Shown here: positions 23,745-35,795 of the stretch, in pieces
How positions within the stretch are numbered: the stretch's first letter is position 1
Layout of the letters: each line of letters opens with the position of its first letter
Assembly (NCBI GenBank): GCA_963995525.1
Contig: OZ023214.1
Span: 43,581,998-43,645,997 of the forward strand
DNA: 64,000 nt
Direction: 5' to 3'
Source: Escarpia spicata
Lineage: Eukaryota > Annelida > Polychaeta > Sabellida > Siboglinidae
The notes under the pieces: generated by a model
The model's database searches: none
The model's input: the letters and a program-made list of their open reading frames with translations, nothing else
What the model was told of the DNA's origin: nothing
Translations under genes and position numbers: made by a program

Positions 23745-26709
23745 CTATTATGACAATATGTGAGCCTCAAAGAGGGATGCAGATCAGGCCCATAGTGTGG
23801 TTAATTTTTAGGGGGGGTGAATTTTTCAGCCGGTGACTGCACATTTCCCATACACATCCATCCATTTGAGCTGGAGCCTCAGCTTCTCTCGGACATGTCT
23901 TCACAAAATGAGGGGTCGGGAGATTTTTCACGGTGTCGACTGTCGATTTGATATTTTTGTGGTGCTATTAAAAATGTGTTGCCGTAGTCTCAATTCATAT
24001 AATTTCTTATTATACATCACGATTTAGCATCAAGCACAAGTATAACTAGTGCCCTCTAAGCAGAACTGGTTTCCCCAATCAGAACATTGAAAAATTGCCT
24101 AAGAAGGGGTGGGAGGTACATATGCGCCCATTACACCCCCGCCTACAGACCTGCAGATGGAAGTTTTTGGCGAGCCTCAAGTGGGTGCAGCCCCAATATA
24201 TTCATGTTTCCTTTTAACATGCTACTAATTAACTACATAGCATTACTTTGATATAAATGTAAAATTTAGTTATTTTAAAATAGATTCCTAAGTGATTATA
24301 GCACTGAAATCACTACTATGAAACGACCTGTGATAAAATGATTTTAATTTATTGGTAAAAACAGTTAGCACCAGTTGGTCAGATTTAAGTATGCACAATT
24401 GCACATGGCATTATTGTTATTATGTTTCTTCTGCCTACTACAGATGAGAACTTGGAAGTTGGTGTACATGGCTAATGCTAAGTTGCTCAAGCTCAGCTAT
24501 AATTTGCACCGGCTTGTAGCCAAAGTAATGGGAGTCACGCTTTAAAAAAAGTTGGCATCAATATTAGAACAGTCACTCTTGCTGGTACTGACACGATTGA
24601 CTGACTTAGCTTGTTACACATGGATAGTCACCCTATGGTTACACAATATCATACACATCACAACCAACAAAAAAGAGCACAGACTACACAATGTCTAATG
24701 TTTTTTTGATGTGTTCAAAGTTTTTATATATTATTCAAGACCAACATTTTGTGTATTAAATATGACAAGGAAATGCATAAAAATTAAACTGACACATTTT
24801 CTGAGAATGTTTTCTCTCACAACACCTAAAGTACATACCTTAGGGTACACAGATATTCATGAGCCGGGACCTTATAATGCACAGCGCTAATTTAAAGCAT
24901 TGGAAAGTCAGAAATACGAAAGTTAAGAAGCACGTACCACTTGGGATGTTGTCCGCTTGATTCATCATTCCCAGAGGAACTGAACAGTCATGAGGAATAT
25001 TAATTACATGACGTGTTGTCAATTTTACCATTATCTGTTTTGAACATATTCATCGAGTCACCTTCAGTTCTGTCAGTTTATACCCAAAAATGTATTTTAA
25101 AATATTTTGTCAGTGTATAAATCCTGAAAAAAGTTTTTCTTGGTAAAAATCCAACATTAACAACTCATAAATCATGTAGAGTGACAATGCAGTGACCACC
25201 TTAAATTTAGAAAACAGCGAGGACAAGGCCTTGACTTTTTAGATTTTTATGTTACCATGACCATCAACTATGTTTTCATATCAATTATGGAACACCTTCG
25301 AGACCCACAACAAACAGACCATACATGACTAGAAAAGGAAAACATAAATTGCGGTATTTTTTCTCATCTAACACAGACAGGAAACTATACTGAATCACTC
25401 CAATACCCAACAAAAGGTATCTAACTGGTTCTCATTTGTAACGCTTGCAGCTGCAACTGTTGGCAATTTGCCAGTGTTGCAAAACAACGTTTTCATTCAT
25501 TGGTATGCCAACAAATAATTCTTCGATGGAGTTGCCTACATTCAATGTTTTTAAAAGTCAAGTGTTAACCAGTGTTAGTTGATGCCTTAGCAGTTTTATT
25601 TGAATAGCGACACTTCCATACAATCATACATTTTCATAGCCATTTTATAACAGCACTGTGTTTGTCCGCCTGGTTAGATCTACACAGTGGAAGCCACCAC
25701 CAGTCTTAAAGGAAGTCACAATGTAAATAAGTGCTTGCATTTGTTTGTGTCATCTTCATATTATAATATACTGTATACATGTACATGATGTACCTATATA
25801 TATTTTATGTTCTAAAGTTCCATTTTTACATTAAATAAATCAAATAAAAATTGCCTTAAATTGCCCAAAACTATCAATGGTGAAAAAGTAAAAAAAATTT
25901 GAAGAATTTTTCTCTTTAAGTTCTCATTTTTCTCTTTAAGTTGTCATCCCATTCACAGAAACCATCTAAAACAGCTTTTTATGTTCACAATTTTTTTGCA
26001 TTTGCGAGTGAGATTTATGTCTCGCACCTGTAACTTAAGGCTTAAAACTGATACGGTGTATGATGCACTAACCTCTTTACGTGTATATTACGTGATACAC
26101 CATTAATTATAAGATCTCAATATTGCCATAACAGAGTTACCAGGTCTCACATCTCACACATAAACCTGTAAATTTCAGAGAATTTGCAATTTCAAAAAAT
26201 AAGGTAATTTTCATGCACAGGATGATATATTTATTCACATGCATGTGCGGATAGCGTAAAGTTCCCTAGAATCGGCCACAAGGTTATTCTTATCATTGTC
26301 AGTGACGTATATAAAATGTTGTTTTCCATTTTTTTAAGTACTAATATTTCGTGCTACCACCTAGTGTCTTGTTACAAAATGGCAGTGCTGCCACTTGGTG
26401 TCCATTTGGGGAACTGAACCTCACGCATATTTCCCGATTCAACTTGGCAGCTCTGCCGTAAACAAGCACAACAAATATGTTGTAAATATTTGATTACATT
26501 TACACCAAAATATATAAGTCTACAATGAACAGCAATGACAATATCAATGATTGATGTACATCACATAATGTTTCATTTCATTACATAAATGCATGGTTGT
26601 TTAAGGTATATCATATTGATATCATAAAAAAATTGGATAATAAAATACATGTTTATTGTATGTGTTTATTGCATTTTAATAATGTTTTGTCTATATTATA
26701 AAACAGTTT
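20325..26709. other. Long gene-poor AT-rich interval
   Basis: No open frame above background, no recognisable repeat family and no RNA gene could be supported. Seen locally: a TA microsatellite at 23718-23745, a G run at 23813-23819, a C run near 24136, and a short direct duplication of TTTTTCTCTTTAAGTT at about 25909-25941. Real exons shorter than about 100 bp could have been missed. Confidence 0.4.
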
Positions 26710-27213
26710 GTTTTCTGTTTGTTTGTGCACCCACTTCTCTGTTTGCATGGTTTGCATGTATCGGGCTGACATTTTGTGTGTGATCTACCGGGCCCATTGA
26801 GATGGTTCGTAGATTTAGACATTTTTCGAAATTTGTCGAAATTTTTTTTTTATATCATCGTAAAGATAATTATGCCATCTACAAATATGTTGCTGGATGT
26901 ATGCACAAATTTTTAAGTTACTGACGTTTGAAAATCCTCAGCACTTAACATGCACCAGGTCTACCTGTTGTTGGTCATGTCCGCACACTTACAAGTAGCG
27001 CTCTCTTTCGCATTTCATATATTTCCTACAGTTGAAGCTAGGTGTCAGTTTGTCATTTAGCACTGAAATCATCGCCCGTTAAGTTAGTGTATTATAAAAA
27101 GTGTCAAAAGTTATATAGGATAACAAGGAATACAACATATCTACATCAGTTCATTCTCTGTTTGTTTGTGCACCCACATCTCTGTTAGTTTTGCATGTGT
27201 TGGGCTGAAATTT
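26710..27213. repeat. Direct repeats of about 65 bp flanking about 375 bp
   Basis: CTGTTTGTTTGTGCACCCAC followed by TCTCTGTT, GCATGT and GGGCTGA occurs at 26715-26775 and again at 27156-27213 with a few differences. It may be two ends or two copies of an unidentified repeat. Confidence 0.6.
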
Positions 27214-27315
27214 CACGCCAGCATCCGCTGTAGTGTTGCTGGTTACGTCAGTCAGACGGGTGAGCGACTGAGATTTCTGGCAAAAGGTTGTCCTAACAAC
27301 TAGGCTAGTGACCAG

Positions 27316-28370
27316 TTGTCATTTATTAATACGGGTAGGCTGGAAACATTTGGGATGGGTTTGGGGTGTCTGGTACATATGACTGCCTTTTTTCTCCGGG
27401 CGCAGTCCGCCCAGGTAACTCAGCTAGTAAGTAATATTATAACGTCAAAAAAAGACAAAATCGTGGTGGGCTCGGCTTTTATAAAGGTTCCCAAAAACAT
27501 ATGTGTAGGCCTAACTCACAGTTTTTTTAACGCATCTGTAGCAGCCTAGCCTGCTTTGCCGTTGCGTTTGGCTAGTTAGCCTTGGCGCCGTAGCCTAAGT
27601 TAAGTTGGGCCTGTGTATCCCGTACTGTATGCGCCGTAGCGGCGTAGGCGTCGGCTGTCGCGTCACGGTGTGCAGTTTGATAAGCTAAAATGTCAACAAC
27701 GCTTACAAGTGATACCTTTACTATGTGGTCCGTTAAGAACAATGAAACGTACTCACCGGACGATAATTGGTAATCCTTTAGCGACGGACGTGTCTGCCTA
27801 ACACAACGTCAGCCTTTTTTTACGGCGGCTTTGCCAGGGTAATTATGCTTGTCACATGCAACTCTCGCAACGCCACCAGATGGCATAACCACTGAACAAC
27901 GAAGTTTTTGTTTTGTTTAGCATATGTGCAACATGTTGCTCTTCTTAACCAGTCCGAACATATGTTAATATATTCCTTTTAGTTCAATGTCTAGTTGTGC
28001 GATATTTCAGACTTAATGAGGCCTACTTTGTTTGTCATTCGGCCCTGGCAGAAACTTTTACCTCGCCAAAATCGTCAACAATTTCACTGTGGCGCCCTCT
28101 TTTGAAGTTGTTGATAATAACTACTCGCTAGAGGGCGAGACTGGTGCAACGTTTTGACTTAGGGCTTTAGCCATAGCTAAATTGTGCAAACACATTTTCG
28201 CCTATATTATTGACGTTAGTGCAACATTTTTCACGAAAACTGGTGAGACGAGTGTTAAGCATGGCATTTGTATGATTAAGCATAACATGAATTTAAGTAC
28301 GTGTAAAAAACTCAGATAGAATGGGTGCGGACATTTAACGATCAGTTGATTCAGCAAAGTCATCTACGAA
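27316..28370. other. CpG-rich patch without an identified gene
   Basis: About 27540-27680 is conspicuously GC- and CpG-rich for this window (GGCGCCGTAG, GCGCCGTAGCGGCGTAGG). A 77-codon open frame at 27316-27549 has no recognisable motif. An ATG at 27690 opens 26 codons and stops. The patch could be a promoter-type region, but nothing downstream confirms a transcript. Confidence 0.3.
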
Positions 28371-28371
28371 C

Positions 28372-29549
28372 TACAACTACAACTTACAAGTAACCAATTT
28401 GGGTTCAAACCCAAACATGGGACAGAAATGTGTGTATTTGTGTTGAAGGAGCTCCTTCGATATTACACTAATCATGGGTCATGCATGTATGTTGCCTTCC
28501 TTGATGCCTCCAAGGCATTTGACAGGGTGAATCACACAACATTATTTACGAAGCTACTTAAGCTTGGAGTGTCTAAATATTTAATTAAAGTGATATGTCA
28601 GTGGTACTGTAATCAGGCTATGTGTGTTAAATGGGGTTCGGTATTTTCCAACTTCTTCTCTGTGACTAATGGAGTTAAACAAGGGGGTATGCTATCTCCT
28701 TTCTTATTTAATTTATACATGAATGATTTGAGTTTGCTACTGATGAAACTACCCATCGGATGCTATTGTGGTGATACAACTGTTAATCACCTCATGTATG
28801 CTGATGACATTGTACTACTGGCTCCATCGGCTAAGGGGTTGCAAAGACTGCTAGATGTATCATACAATTATGGATGTGACAACGACATATTGTTTAACAG
28901 AGTAAAGTCGCAGTTAATGTTTTTTGACACAAGACAAACCGGTTTTGAAGTAGCTATTAAGCTTGGTGATGCAGTTCTGAATACAACGAAGGCATACAAA
29001 TATCTTGGCCATATAATCTGTAATGATCTGTCAGATGAAACGGATATGAAATCCAAAGAAAGGAGTTTGTACGGCAGAAGCAATATTCTACTCAGGAATT
29101 TTCACTTTTGTTCAGTAAAGGTGAAGAACAAACTGTTCACATCCTATTGTAGTAATGTGTATTTATGTTCCTTATGGGCTAATTATAGAAAAGCCGCTAT
29201 GCAGCACTTTATTGTTTCCTATAACAATGCATTTAGAATTATGCACAGCCTATCTATGAGGTGTAGTGCTAGCCTAATGTTTGTTAGTTCTGACACGGAC
29301 TGTTGCAATACTAGATTTAGAAAATGCATGTACAGTCTTATGAGCAGAATATCTGCATCGACGAACAACATTGTTGAGAGTATTATACACAGTGATGTTT
29401 ATACGACCTCTGTATTGCGCAGGAAGTGGATTAGTGCAATATATACACTATAATATACTTTTTATTTTTACTTTTTTACTATGGACATAGTGCATATTAC
29501 ATGTATGCTTTTTTGTCTGAAATAAAGATTGATTGATTGATTGATTGAT
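28372..29549 (+). mobile_element. 5'-truncated CR1/L2-like LINE with intact RT frame
   Basis: The frame is already open upstream of the first ATG (NQFGFKPKHGTEM at about 28392-28430), so the insertion is 5'-truncated inside the RT domain. After the stop come about 70 bp of 3' UTR, an AATAAA signal at 29520-29525 and a (GATT)n tail to 29549. Tails of this kind are typical of CR1/L2-type LINEs. It is the only LINE here whose remaining frame has no stop or frameshift. Confidence 0.88.
28428..29453 (+). CDS. Non-LTR reverse transcriptase, C-terminal 341 residues
   Basis: Motif order fits the RT palm: VAFLDASKAFDRVNH (about residues 23-37) with the first catalytic Asp, GVKQGGMLSPFLFNLYMNDL (about 83-102), HLMYADDIVLLAPS (about 121-134) with the catalytic YADD, and KAYKYLGHIICNDLSDETDM (about 189-208). 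A thumb and a Cys-containing tail follow. The N-terminal endonuclease and first RT motifs are missing through 5' truncation. The true reading frame enters from upstream of this Met, so the start is nominal. The element cannot move by itself, but the intact frame points to a young insertion. Confidence 0.9.
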   Translation: MCVFVLKELLRYYTNHGSCMYVAFLDASKAFDRVNHTTLFTKLLKLGVSKYLIKVICQWYCNQAMCVKWGSVFSNFFSVTNGVKQGGMLSPFLFNLYMNDLSLLLMKLPIGCYCGDTTVNHLMYADDIVLLAPSAKGLQRLLDVSYNYGCDNDILFNRVKSQLMFFDTRQTGFEVAIKLGDAVLNTTKAYKYLGHIICNDLSDETDMKSKERSLYGRSNILLRNFHFCSVKVKNKLFTSYCSNVYLCSLWANYRKAAMQHFIVSYNNAFRIMHSLSMRCSASLMFVSSDTDCCNTRFRKCMYSLMSRISASTNNIVESIIHSDVYTTSVLRRKWISAIYTL

Positions 29550-29916
29550 AGTTCGTTTCGGTTGGTTTCCTGGTCGTATCGGGGTCATTGTAGACGTAGT
29601 CGCAGAGGGGGGGTCAGACCGCTATTTTTCAAGATTTGCAAAGGTATAATATTCTTCTGTCATTTCTTTTGTTTTCTTTCAGGTTTTCCCAATAAACATT
29701 AAAAGTAGCATTGTAATTTAAAAGTGTTGTTAATTAAAACATTATTTATTGATTGAGACTTATACTACTTTCAGTTATTATTCATGCGTGCAGCCTCGAT
29801 CAATTTGATTTTATAGCAACGTGGTGATTTAATTATCAGTTACCTTGGTAAAAAAAACTCTGAGTGCTTTCACATGTAATGAGCCATATGGTTTCTTTTG
29901 TAGGAGCATCACAAGG

Positions 29917-30516
29917 ATGACAGTTCAACTGAGTACAGCTGTCTCAGATGGCATTCTAGTGGTTGTCACACTTCAGGTGGCTGCTGGACTTCTCTCACAC
30001 TGTCCATTAGCTGCGATGGCCTTCCTTCTTATGTCTACAGCAGCCTCATTGGGAGTCGTCAGATTTGCTCAGAATGAACCGAGCAAGACACTGGTTGGCT
30101 ACCACCAGTACCTGTCGTGGTTGGCAGGGGTTGTTAGCACCAACGCACTGGCTGCAGCATTCTACAGACAAGAAGGAGTCATGTGGGCCAGCAACCTGCA
30201 TCTTACCTGTGGACTATGTCTTCCTCTTGTTCACACACGTTTTACAGAATCCACGCAAGATGTTGCAACAACCGTTGCTAGTAGTTTACCTATTGTATCA
30301 ATATTATCTTTCTGTGTGTGGGAGTTTAATCCATATGGTATTATTGGGGCGGTACTGTATGCGTGCAGTTCATGGGTACATCTTAATCAACGCCAGCCGT
30401 ACATTTGGAAGATGAAACGAGTAGACATCTTCCATTATGGTCTCGTCCTTGGCAATGTTGCATTTATGAAGGGCCTCTCCAAGGCCCAGGTGCCAATTTA
30501 CTATAGGAAGAACTGA
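29917..30516 (+). CDS. Multi-pass membrane protein of unknown function, 199 aa
   Basis: A splice acceptor (TTCTTTTGTAG, ending at 29903) directly precedes GAGCATCACAAGG and then ATG at 29917, so I take this Met and not the upstream one at 29845, which lies before the acceptor. The protein has about six to seven hydrophobic segments: around ILVVVTLQVAAGLL, AAMAFLLMSTAASLGVV, YLSWLAGVVSTNALAAAF, HLTCGLCLPLVH, VASSLPIVSILSFCVW, IIGAVLYACSSWV and HYGLVLGNVAFM. No signal peptide, catalytic motif or family signature was recognised. The coding sequence sits in one exon, and a leader exon ending near 29640 (TTTGCAAAG before GTATAA) is possible. Codon-like composition and the clean acceptor support a real host gene. 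Confidence 0.72.
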   Translation: MTVQLSTAVSDGILVVVTLQVAAGLLSHCPLAAMAFLLMSTAASLGVVRFAQNEPSKTLVGYHQYLSWLAGVVSTNALAAAFYRQEGVMWASNLHLTCGLCLPLVHTRFTESTQDVATTVASSLPIVSILSFCVWEFNPYGIIGAVLYACSSWVHLNQRQPYIWKMKRVDIFHYGLVLGNVAFMKGLSKAQVPIYYRKN

Positions 30517-31421
30517 ACAGTTTTAATATCTTACCATTGTTTTAAAATCCAAACTAAAGTTTAAATTTTGCAGTATGCTGCAGTATGGTGATGGCCAAGT
30601 TATGCAGGTGTTTGTACATTGTCAGTCACACAGTCACAGGTGTAGATGTATGGTTTACACAAAGTGGCACATCTCGGAAAGAGTGGGTCACATAATTACC
30701 CATCAGTTTCCCGTGGTAAAATATATATATATACAGTGTATATTCCTAAAGGTAGCATACGAAGACTGCTTCTTTACAAGAGATAGGATATACAGCCTCC
30801 GAAAACAATGCTCTCAAAATCACCAAAATAATTTCTTTGTGCAAATAATTATATCATTATATTTCTGGTTATACTACATATACTAACAGTTCAAATTGTC
30901 TAATAAAACATCCACGCAATCAGGCATCAAAACTAAGGAAACGCGTGACACTATGCATATCTGCTCTGCAATTGCTACTTTTAGAAATATATATATACCA
31001 GGTATATAAAATTATATATATAATATATAGGGAAATATGTTTTAAATGGCCTGTGTAAATATGCAACTGTCTGCAAAAATATTGTAACAACTTCATTGGA
31101 AGATCGTCATGGACTAGTTTAAGACAACAGTGATACCCTGTACTGTAGTTATAGTATACACTGCTAATGACAATATACAAATGAAAACTGTGAATTATGT
31201 AGCATTGATGTTGGCTATTGTTTTATCTCGAGTAAAGGTTGTTCGTGTGCATATTTGCTGCATTTAAAGGGAAACAAATGGCATATTTTGGGGCCTATGC
31301 TTCTAGAAATTAAAAAACAATCATTAGCAACGACAATCAACAATATTACGCCAGCAGTTTACTAGAATAACCTCGTTGAAGACACACCATTTAAACCGCA
31401 TGGACAGCGCCATTGTGATGG
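30517..31421. other. 3' flank of the membrane-protein gene
   Basis: Probably 3' UTR and intergenic sequence; TAATAAAA at 30901-30908 is a possible polyadenylation signal. TA-rich runs at 30721-30734 and 31010-31030. Confidence 0.4.
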
Positions 31422-31478
31422 TAAAGCCCCGTCTACACGACGTTTTTAATGTGGGATACGCGTCAACACGGTAGTCCA

Positions 31479-31650
31479 GGCAATCTATGGTTCAACCTCA
31501 AACAAATTGCAATACTAAGTTTTGTGGCAGTTTTAGATTCTACTGTATGTTTTTGTTACCATAAAAAAGCCACCAAAATCCACTTGGTGGAACATTGTCA
31601 TGTTCATATATTTCCAAATGGTCGTAGGTCTCACTGAAATTTAGGGGGGT
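31479..31650 (+). repeat. Internal dispersed repeat, copy 1
   Basis: AGTCCAGGCAATCTATGGTT, CCTCAAACAAATTG and GGTGGAACATTGTCAT mark a unit that recurs at 31851-32050 in the same orientation and, inverted, at 35455-35630. Confidence 0.7.
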
Positions 31651-31850
31651 ATACGTAATTCATGTTGTATAACCTATTTTCTGTGATAATGCTATAAAGG
31701 TTATGTATATCAATGGAAAGACAGTGCATTTAGCTGTGTAATGGAACCTAACAAGTGTCATTGCAATGAATTATAAGGTCAGAATCGTATTCTAAGCACA
31801 TTTACAAATTATCGCAATTTACATGTACCTCGATTTTCGGCCTAGTCCAG

Positions 31851-32235
31851 TCAGTCTATGGTTTAGCCTCAAACAAATTGTAATAACAATCATTATGGCA
31901 TTTTTAGTTAGCTCTATATATCTGCATTATTAGCAAAAAAGTCCACAGAAATTTACGTGTTGGAACATTTTCATTTCTGACGATAATGACAAGTGGTCGA
32001 AAGTAGCTGCCGGTCACTTTTGTTATAGTAAAATCTAAGGAAAGGCGTTATTTAACCTGAATATTATATATTCTTTGCGCAATTTATACACACGATGTAC
32101 ACCATTGGAAGGGGTATGGATAGATTAATACAACGATATACATCAAGTTTAATTCCATTTAGTAATAACATAAACATCATTTTCTTAACACAGTGAAACC
32201 CTAATTTTAGCCGCTATGCGAAGTAGCTTTGCAAT
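31851..32235 (+). repeat. Internal dispersed repeat, copy 2, with adjoining module
   Basis: The first 200 bp match copy 1 (AGTCCAGTCAGTCTATGG, CCTCAAACAAATTG, TTGGAACATTTTCAT, GTGGTCGAAAGT). The rest, from AAAGGCGTTATTTA to TTTTAGCCGCTATG, matches 35145-35330. Confidence 0.7.
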
Positions 32236-32639
32236 TAACCGAATTTTGCTTACATATATATATATATATAGTTATAAACGTGTTTATTTCAACACAGTTT
32301 ATGTCCTTAGCTACTGTTTCTAAATAGTAACACCGTTTTCATGAATATGTTAATATTTGTATTTTGTTGATATTTCAACTCAGGTACTTATTCCAATATC
32401 AGTTATCTTCATCCAAACCATACGCTATAAAAACAATTGCAGTGAGGTGTGTACGTACATCCTTATTATTGCTTAACGTATAGTGTTATGTATTGGTGCA
32501 TGCATGACACGTTCAAACACTGCTGTCGTTGAAAGCTTCCACGGAGATGTTAGTTACAATTTGACACGCCACGCACACACAGAAATACACTCAAGTCCGT
32601 TCTTTCTGCAACTACATCGTAACGGATTGTAGTTTGTCT

Positions 32640-33330
32640 TGCAAAAACCAACAGCTCACCCGGTCGCCTGCAGAAATATATACCTATGGCAGAATCACTC
32701 TTTGCGTTTGTCAACACAGATACAAGTATATGAGGTTGTCGTCGTCACTACCCTTTTGTATGGGGCAGAGGCGTGGATCCTCTACAGAAAGCAAGTACAA
32801 CTGCTTGAACGGTTCCACCAGCGATGTCGGCGCTCCACCTCGGAACTGCATTGGCAGGACTATGTCTCCAACAAAGAGGTCCTGGAAAAGGCAATCCTCC
32901 GGAGCATCGAAACCATGTTGATGCTCACACAGTTCCGCTGGACAGGCCACGTCTCGCGCATGGGTGATATCAGAATGCCATACGTTGTATTTTATGGTGA
33001 GCTTCGATAGGACAACCGAGATAGAAGGCCCCCCACAAGCGCTAGAAGGATCAGCTGAAGCGGCAACTCACCCTGGCAAGACCACAAAGGTTGGGAACAG
33101 CAGACAGAAACATCCACAGAGCAACTAACATGAGAGCTGCCCAGGACTTTGATCATTCCAGAAGAGAAGCAGACAGGGAGAAACGTTGGCGAAGGAAAGA
33201 ATCTGCGTCTCAGGCACTTCCAGGCCAAGTAAACCTTTGCCCAACCTGCTCCAAAGCCTGCAAATCCAGGATAGGCCTCTGCAACCACCAGAATGCGTGC
33301 AGCCCCCAGGGACGGGGATCTTCCCACTGA
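32640..33330 (+). pseudogene. LINE RT C-terminal remnant with zinc-finger tail
   Basis: The frame at 32639-33010 encodes LLYGAEAWILYRKQVQLLER, HQRC, RWTGHVSRMGDIRMP and GELR. After a frameshift and stops between 33008 and 33085, the frame at 33091-33330 gives AAQDFDHSRREADREKR and ends in a Cys/His finger, CPTCSKACKSRIGLCNHQNAC. The final tail CX2C...H-X3-C is a DNA- or RNA-binding finger seen at the end of some LINE ORF2 proteins. The upstream RT palm is absent. Which clade it belongs to is not certain. Confidence 0.8.
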
Positions 33331-33894
33331 TCTTCATAAAGGAACAATATGCCCCACACAACCAGCAAATGAGCTGGTGCTGCTGGGAGGTCAGTCATCT
33401 TTGGAACATGGTACTTGTCTTTGACAATCCAGTTCTAGTCCGTGATTTTTTTTTTTCCTTTCCACTGTTGGTTCTGAGAGCTGACCCTGAGGCTGTGATA
33501 GTGGGCAACAGTTGAAGTACGGGGTAGATTTATTCGTGTGCGTAAGCTGCGCTTGATGCTACATTTGCAATGAAGTACTTGTACAACAAACTATCAAGGT
33601 TTTTGCCAATGTTGCCACATTGGAAGCACACAGTAGCTTGTTTTACTGTAGTAACCAGTTGTTCAACTGTTGCTATTGTATATGATAATTAGCCAACAGC
33701 TGGACCCATATATTCTCGCAAATCGGTATATTCACCAATGAGGATAGTGTCGATTTTGTTTGATGAGTTCAGTGTTGTCTAACGGTCGATCATTAGCTTA
33801 GCTAGCGTCCTCTGCATGAAAACAACAGCACCCAGCATTCTCAAGCTCATTGCCCAGTAAGTTGATGAATAAGTGCTTGTCTTCTCTGTTTGAC

Positions 33895-34160
33895 CTTGTT
33901 GGTCAGCTGCCTTTCACAGCTTCATCTCATTTGGACATCACGCAGTTTGTGTGGGAGGTGAATGGCGGTATTCCGTCACCCAGCTTTGACATTGGACCCT
34001 CGTATCCTCCAGGTCTGACTGATGTCATAAGCTGTGATTGCAAAGCAGAGAGCAATGCATGTAGCGTAGCACTGACGGTTGCAGTTGCCACGGCAATAAT
34101 ATGTCATGTACCATATGTTGCGCGTGTACACCTGGCGATGGGCCGGTCTTGTAACTCTTT
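33895..34160 (+). pseudogene. Cys-rich (CXC-like) mobile-gene fragment, degenerate
   Basis: The open frame at 33850-34236 contains TQFVWEVNGGIPSPS, then PSYPPGLTDVISCDCKAE and NACS. Just after NACS the Cys-rich continuation shifts to another frame (CGCSCHGNNMSCTICCACTP), so a small indel has broken the domain. Proteins with a tryptophan/pyrimidine-rich linker followed by a Cys-rich cluster of this layout are common in repetitive invertebrate gene models, but I cannot name the family. It lies inside the Harbinger-like interval. Confidence 0.4.
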
Positions 34161-34236
34161 CACGATTGGTGTCGATGCGTACGTAATATATTTGAAATCA
34201 TCGCACCTGAAAATTTATCTTTTGGCATCGATATAA

Positions 34237-35110
34237 CGGCTCTAGGTGATGTATGTCTTTAGTTATAGCGATAATTGGTTTTGATGGACGCCATCTTTAA
34301 AAATGGCGGATATATGAATGCTAGTCAGGTGTAACATATTTGAAATTGCTGATCACAATTCTACACATTAAGATAAACACGATTACTTTGTGTAACATAT
34401 TGGTAAGATATTGTGAAATTTGTTTTGACGACCGTCATCTTTAAAATTGGCGGATCTGAAAGTCGGAGAAGGCCAAACGTAAAACATTTAAAACCTTTGA
34501 CCTCTAAAACCCATGTTTTGACACCAAAAAACATTGTCACTTCATATTTTCTATTGATTGAAACACTGTAGATGACATTCGTGCAACAAAATAGCTTTTG
34601 ACAAGCAAATTGCTCGAGAAGACATGGTCCACCGGACTATATTGAGAATTTGAATAGACACTTGTATGCATGCAACCACTGTCAACTGTATGAATTGATA
34701 ACTATTTATCCTATGTTGTGCAACAATATTATCACAATGAGATTCACTGTGTTTTCTGTTGTTGATTGTGCTATTATTATTATAGTGGCATTGACAATAG
34801 ATGCGAATCAAAGTCATTGGAGATATGCATAAAAATTGCATTGGAGATAAGCATGTAATAAGATCCAACATGGCCGATATCTGAAAGTTTTATGAAATGA
34901 CAACCATGCAGCCGTTATATACATCTGGTGATGTGTTTATCTTAAACGTTGACGAAGAAAATATCGGTCTTGACACTACTTTTGTAACATTATCATGCAT
35001 AGTTGCTATTGAAGAAAATAGGTATTTCAGTAATGAAGGCAATGATTTGCATATTTGAAAAAATGCCCTGTGTTGTCCCGAGGACAACCAAACTGAATTG
35101 CTCCAGGGCA
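34237..35110. other. AT-rich filler inside the Harbinger-like interval
   Basis: Contains two related short segments, GACGCCATCTTTAAAAATGGCGGA (about 34288-34311, shown in part as GCCATCTTTAAAAATGGC) and CGTCATCTTTAAAATTGGCGG at 34432, each a small imperfect palindrome. No gene seen. Confidence 0.45.
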
Positions 35111-35473
35111 GTCGCTGCCAGTGACGTCTTGGCGTAGTGAAATGTAAGGGTAGGCGTTATTTAGGCAGTGATATATATCTTCTTTACATATTGCATATGC
35201 ATTTTACATACAGTTGGCAATATAATGGATTAATCTACCTAGCAATATAAAATAAGTATAAATTCGTTAAATATTAATGTGAACAATCGTTTTTTAAACA
35301 CAGTGAACCCCGATTTTTAGCCGCTATGGGGGAGTAGCGTTGCTATCTAACGTTGACTTAGTCATTTGCATGGGATATAAAATCCACCACAAACATTGCA
35401 TGTACTATAGAGCATCCATTTATTTAACGCCTACCCTTACATTTCACTACGCCAAGACGTCACTGGCAGCGAC
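35111..35473. repeat. Perfect 49-bp inverted repeat
   Basis: Bases 35111-35159 (starting GTCGCTGCCAGTGACGTCTT) are the exact reverse complement of 35425-35473 (ending AAGACGTCACTGGCAGCGAC), with 265 bp between. The arms coincide with the junction of the two internal repeat modules described at 31851. Confidence 0.95.
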
Positions 35474-35630
35474 TTTTGACCACTGGTCATTGTCGTCAAA
35501 AATTAGAATGTTCCACCATATGAATTTCGATGGACTTTTTTGGTAATGTACACATACAGTACTACCTAAAGACACTGTTATAATTACTTTGTTTGAGGTC
35601 GACCCTCTTTTGGGCATAGGTTGACTGGAC
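35455..35630 (-). repeat. Internal dispersed repeat, copy 3 (inverted)
   Basis: The reverse complement contains TAGTCCAGTCAACCTATG, CCTCAAACAAAGTA, AAAAAAGTCCA and GGTGGAACATTCTAAT, matching copies 1 and 2 at 31479 and 31851. Confidence 0.7.
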
Positions 35631-35795
35631 TACGGCGCCAAAATGCCGTGCTAAATTGCCGCGCTAAAAGTTAGCCCGGACTAAGTTGGCCCCGCAATTG
35701 TAGGTGGACCAGGCGCGGGTCAGGCTCAGCAGCGTTCGTGTAGACGGATAACCCACCGGTACACCAGGTTATCTCGTAGTGTCTTGCGGAGAGGA

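Noticed and set aside
27316..27549. 77-codon frame beside the CpG-rich patch
   Set aside because: No motif, no splice boundary and no codon signature; length is within chance.
29845..29916. Upstream Met of the membrane protein as the true start
   Set aside because: It lies before a strong splice acceptor (ending at 29903), and the added residues read through the polypyrimidine tract.
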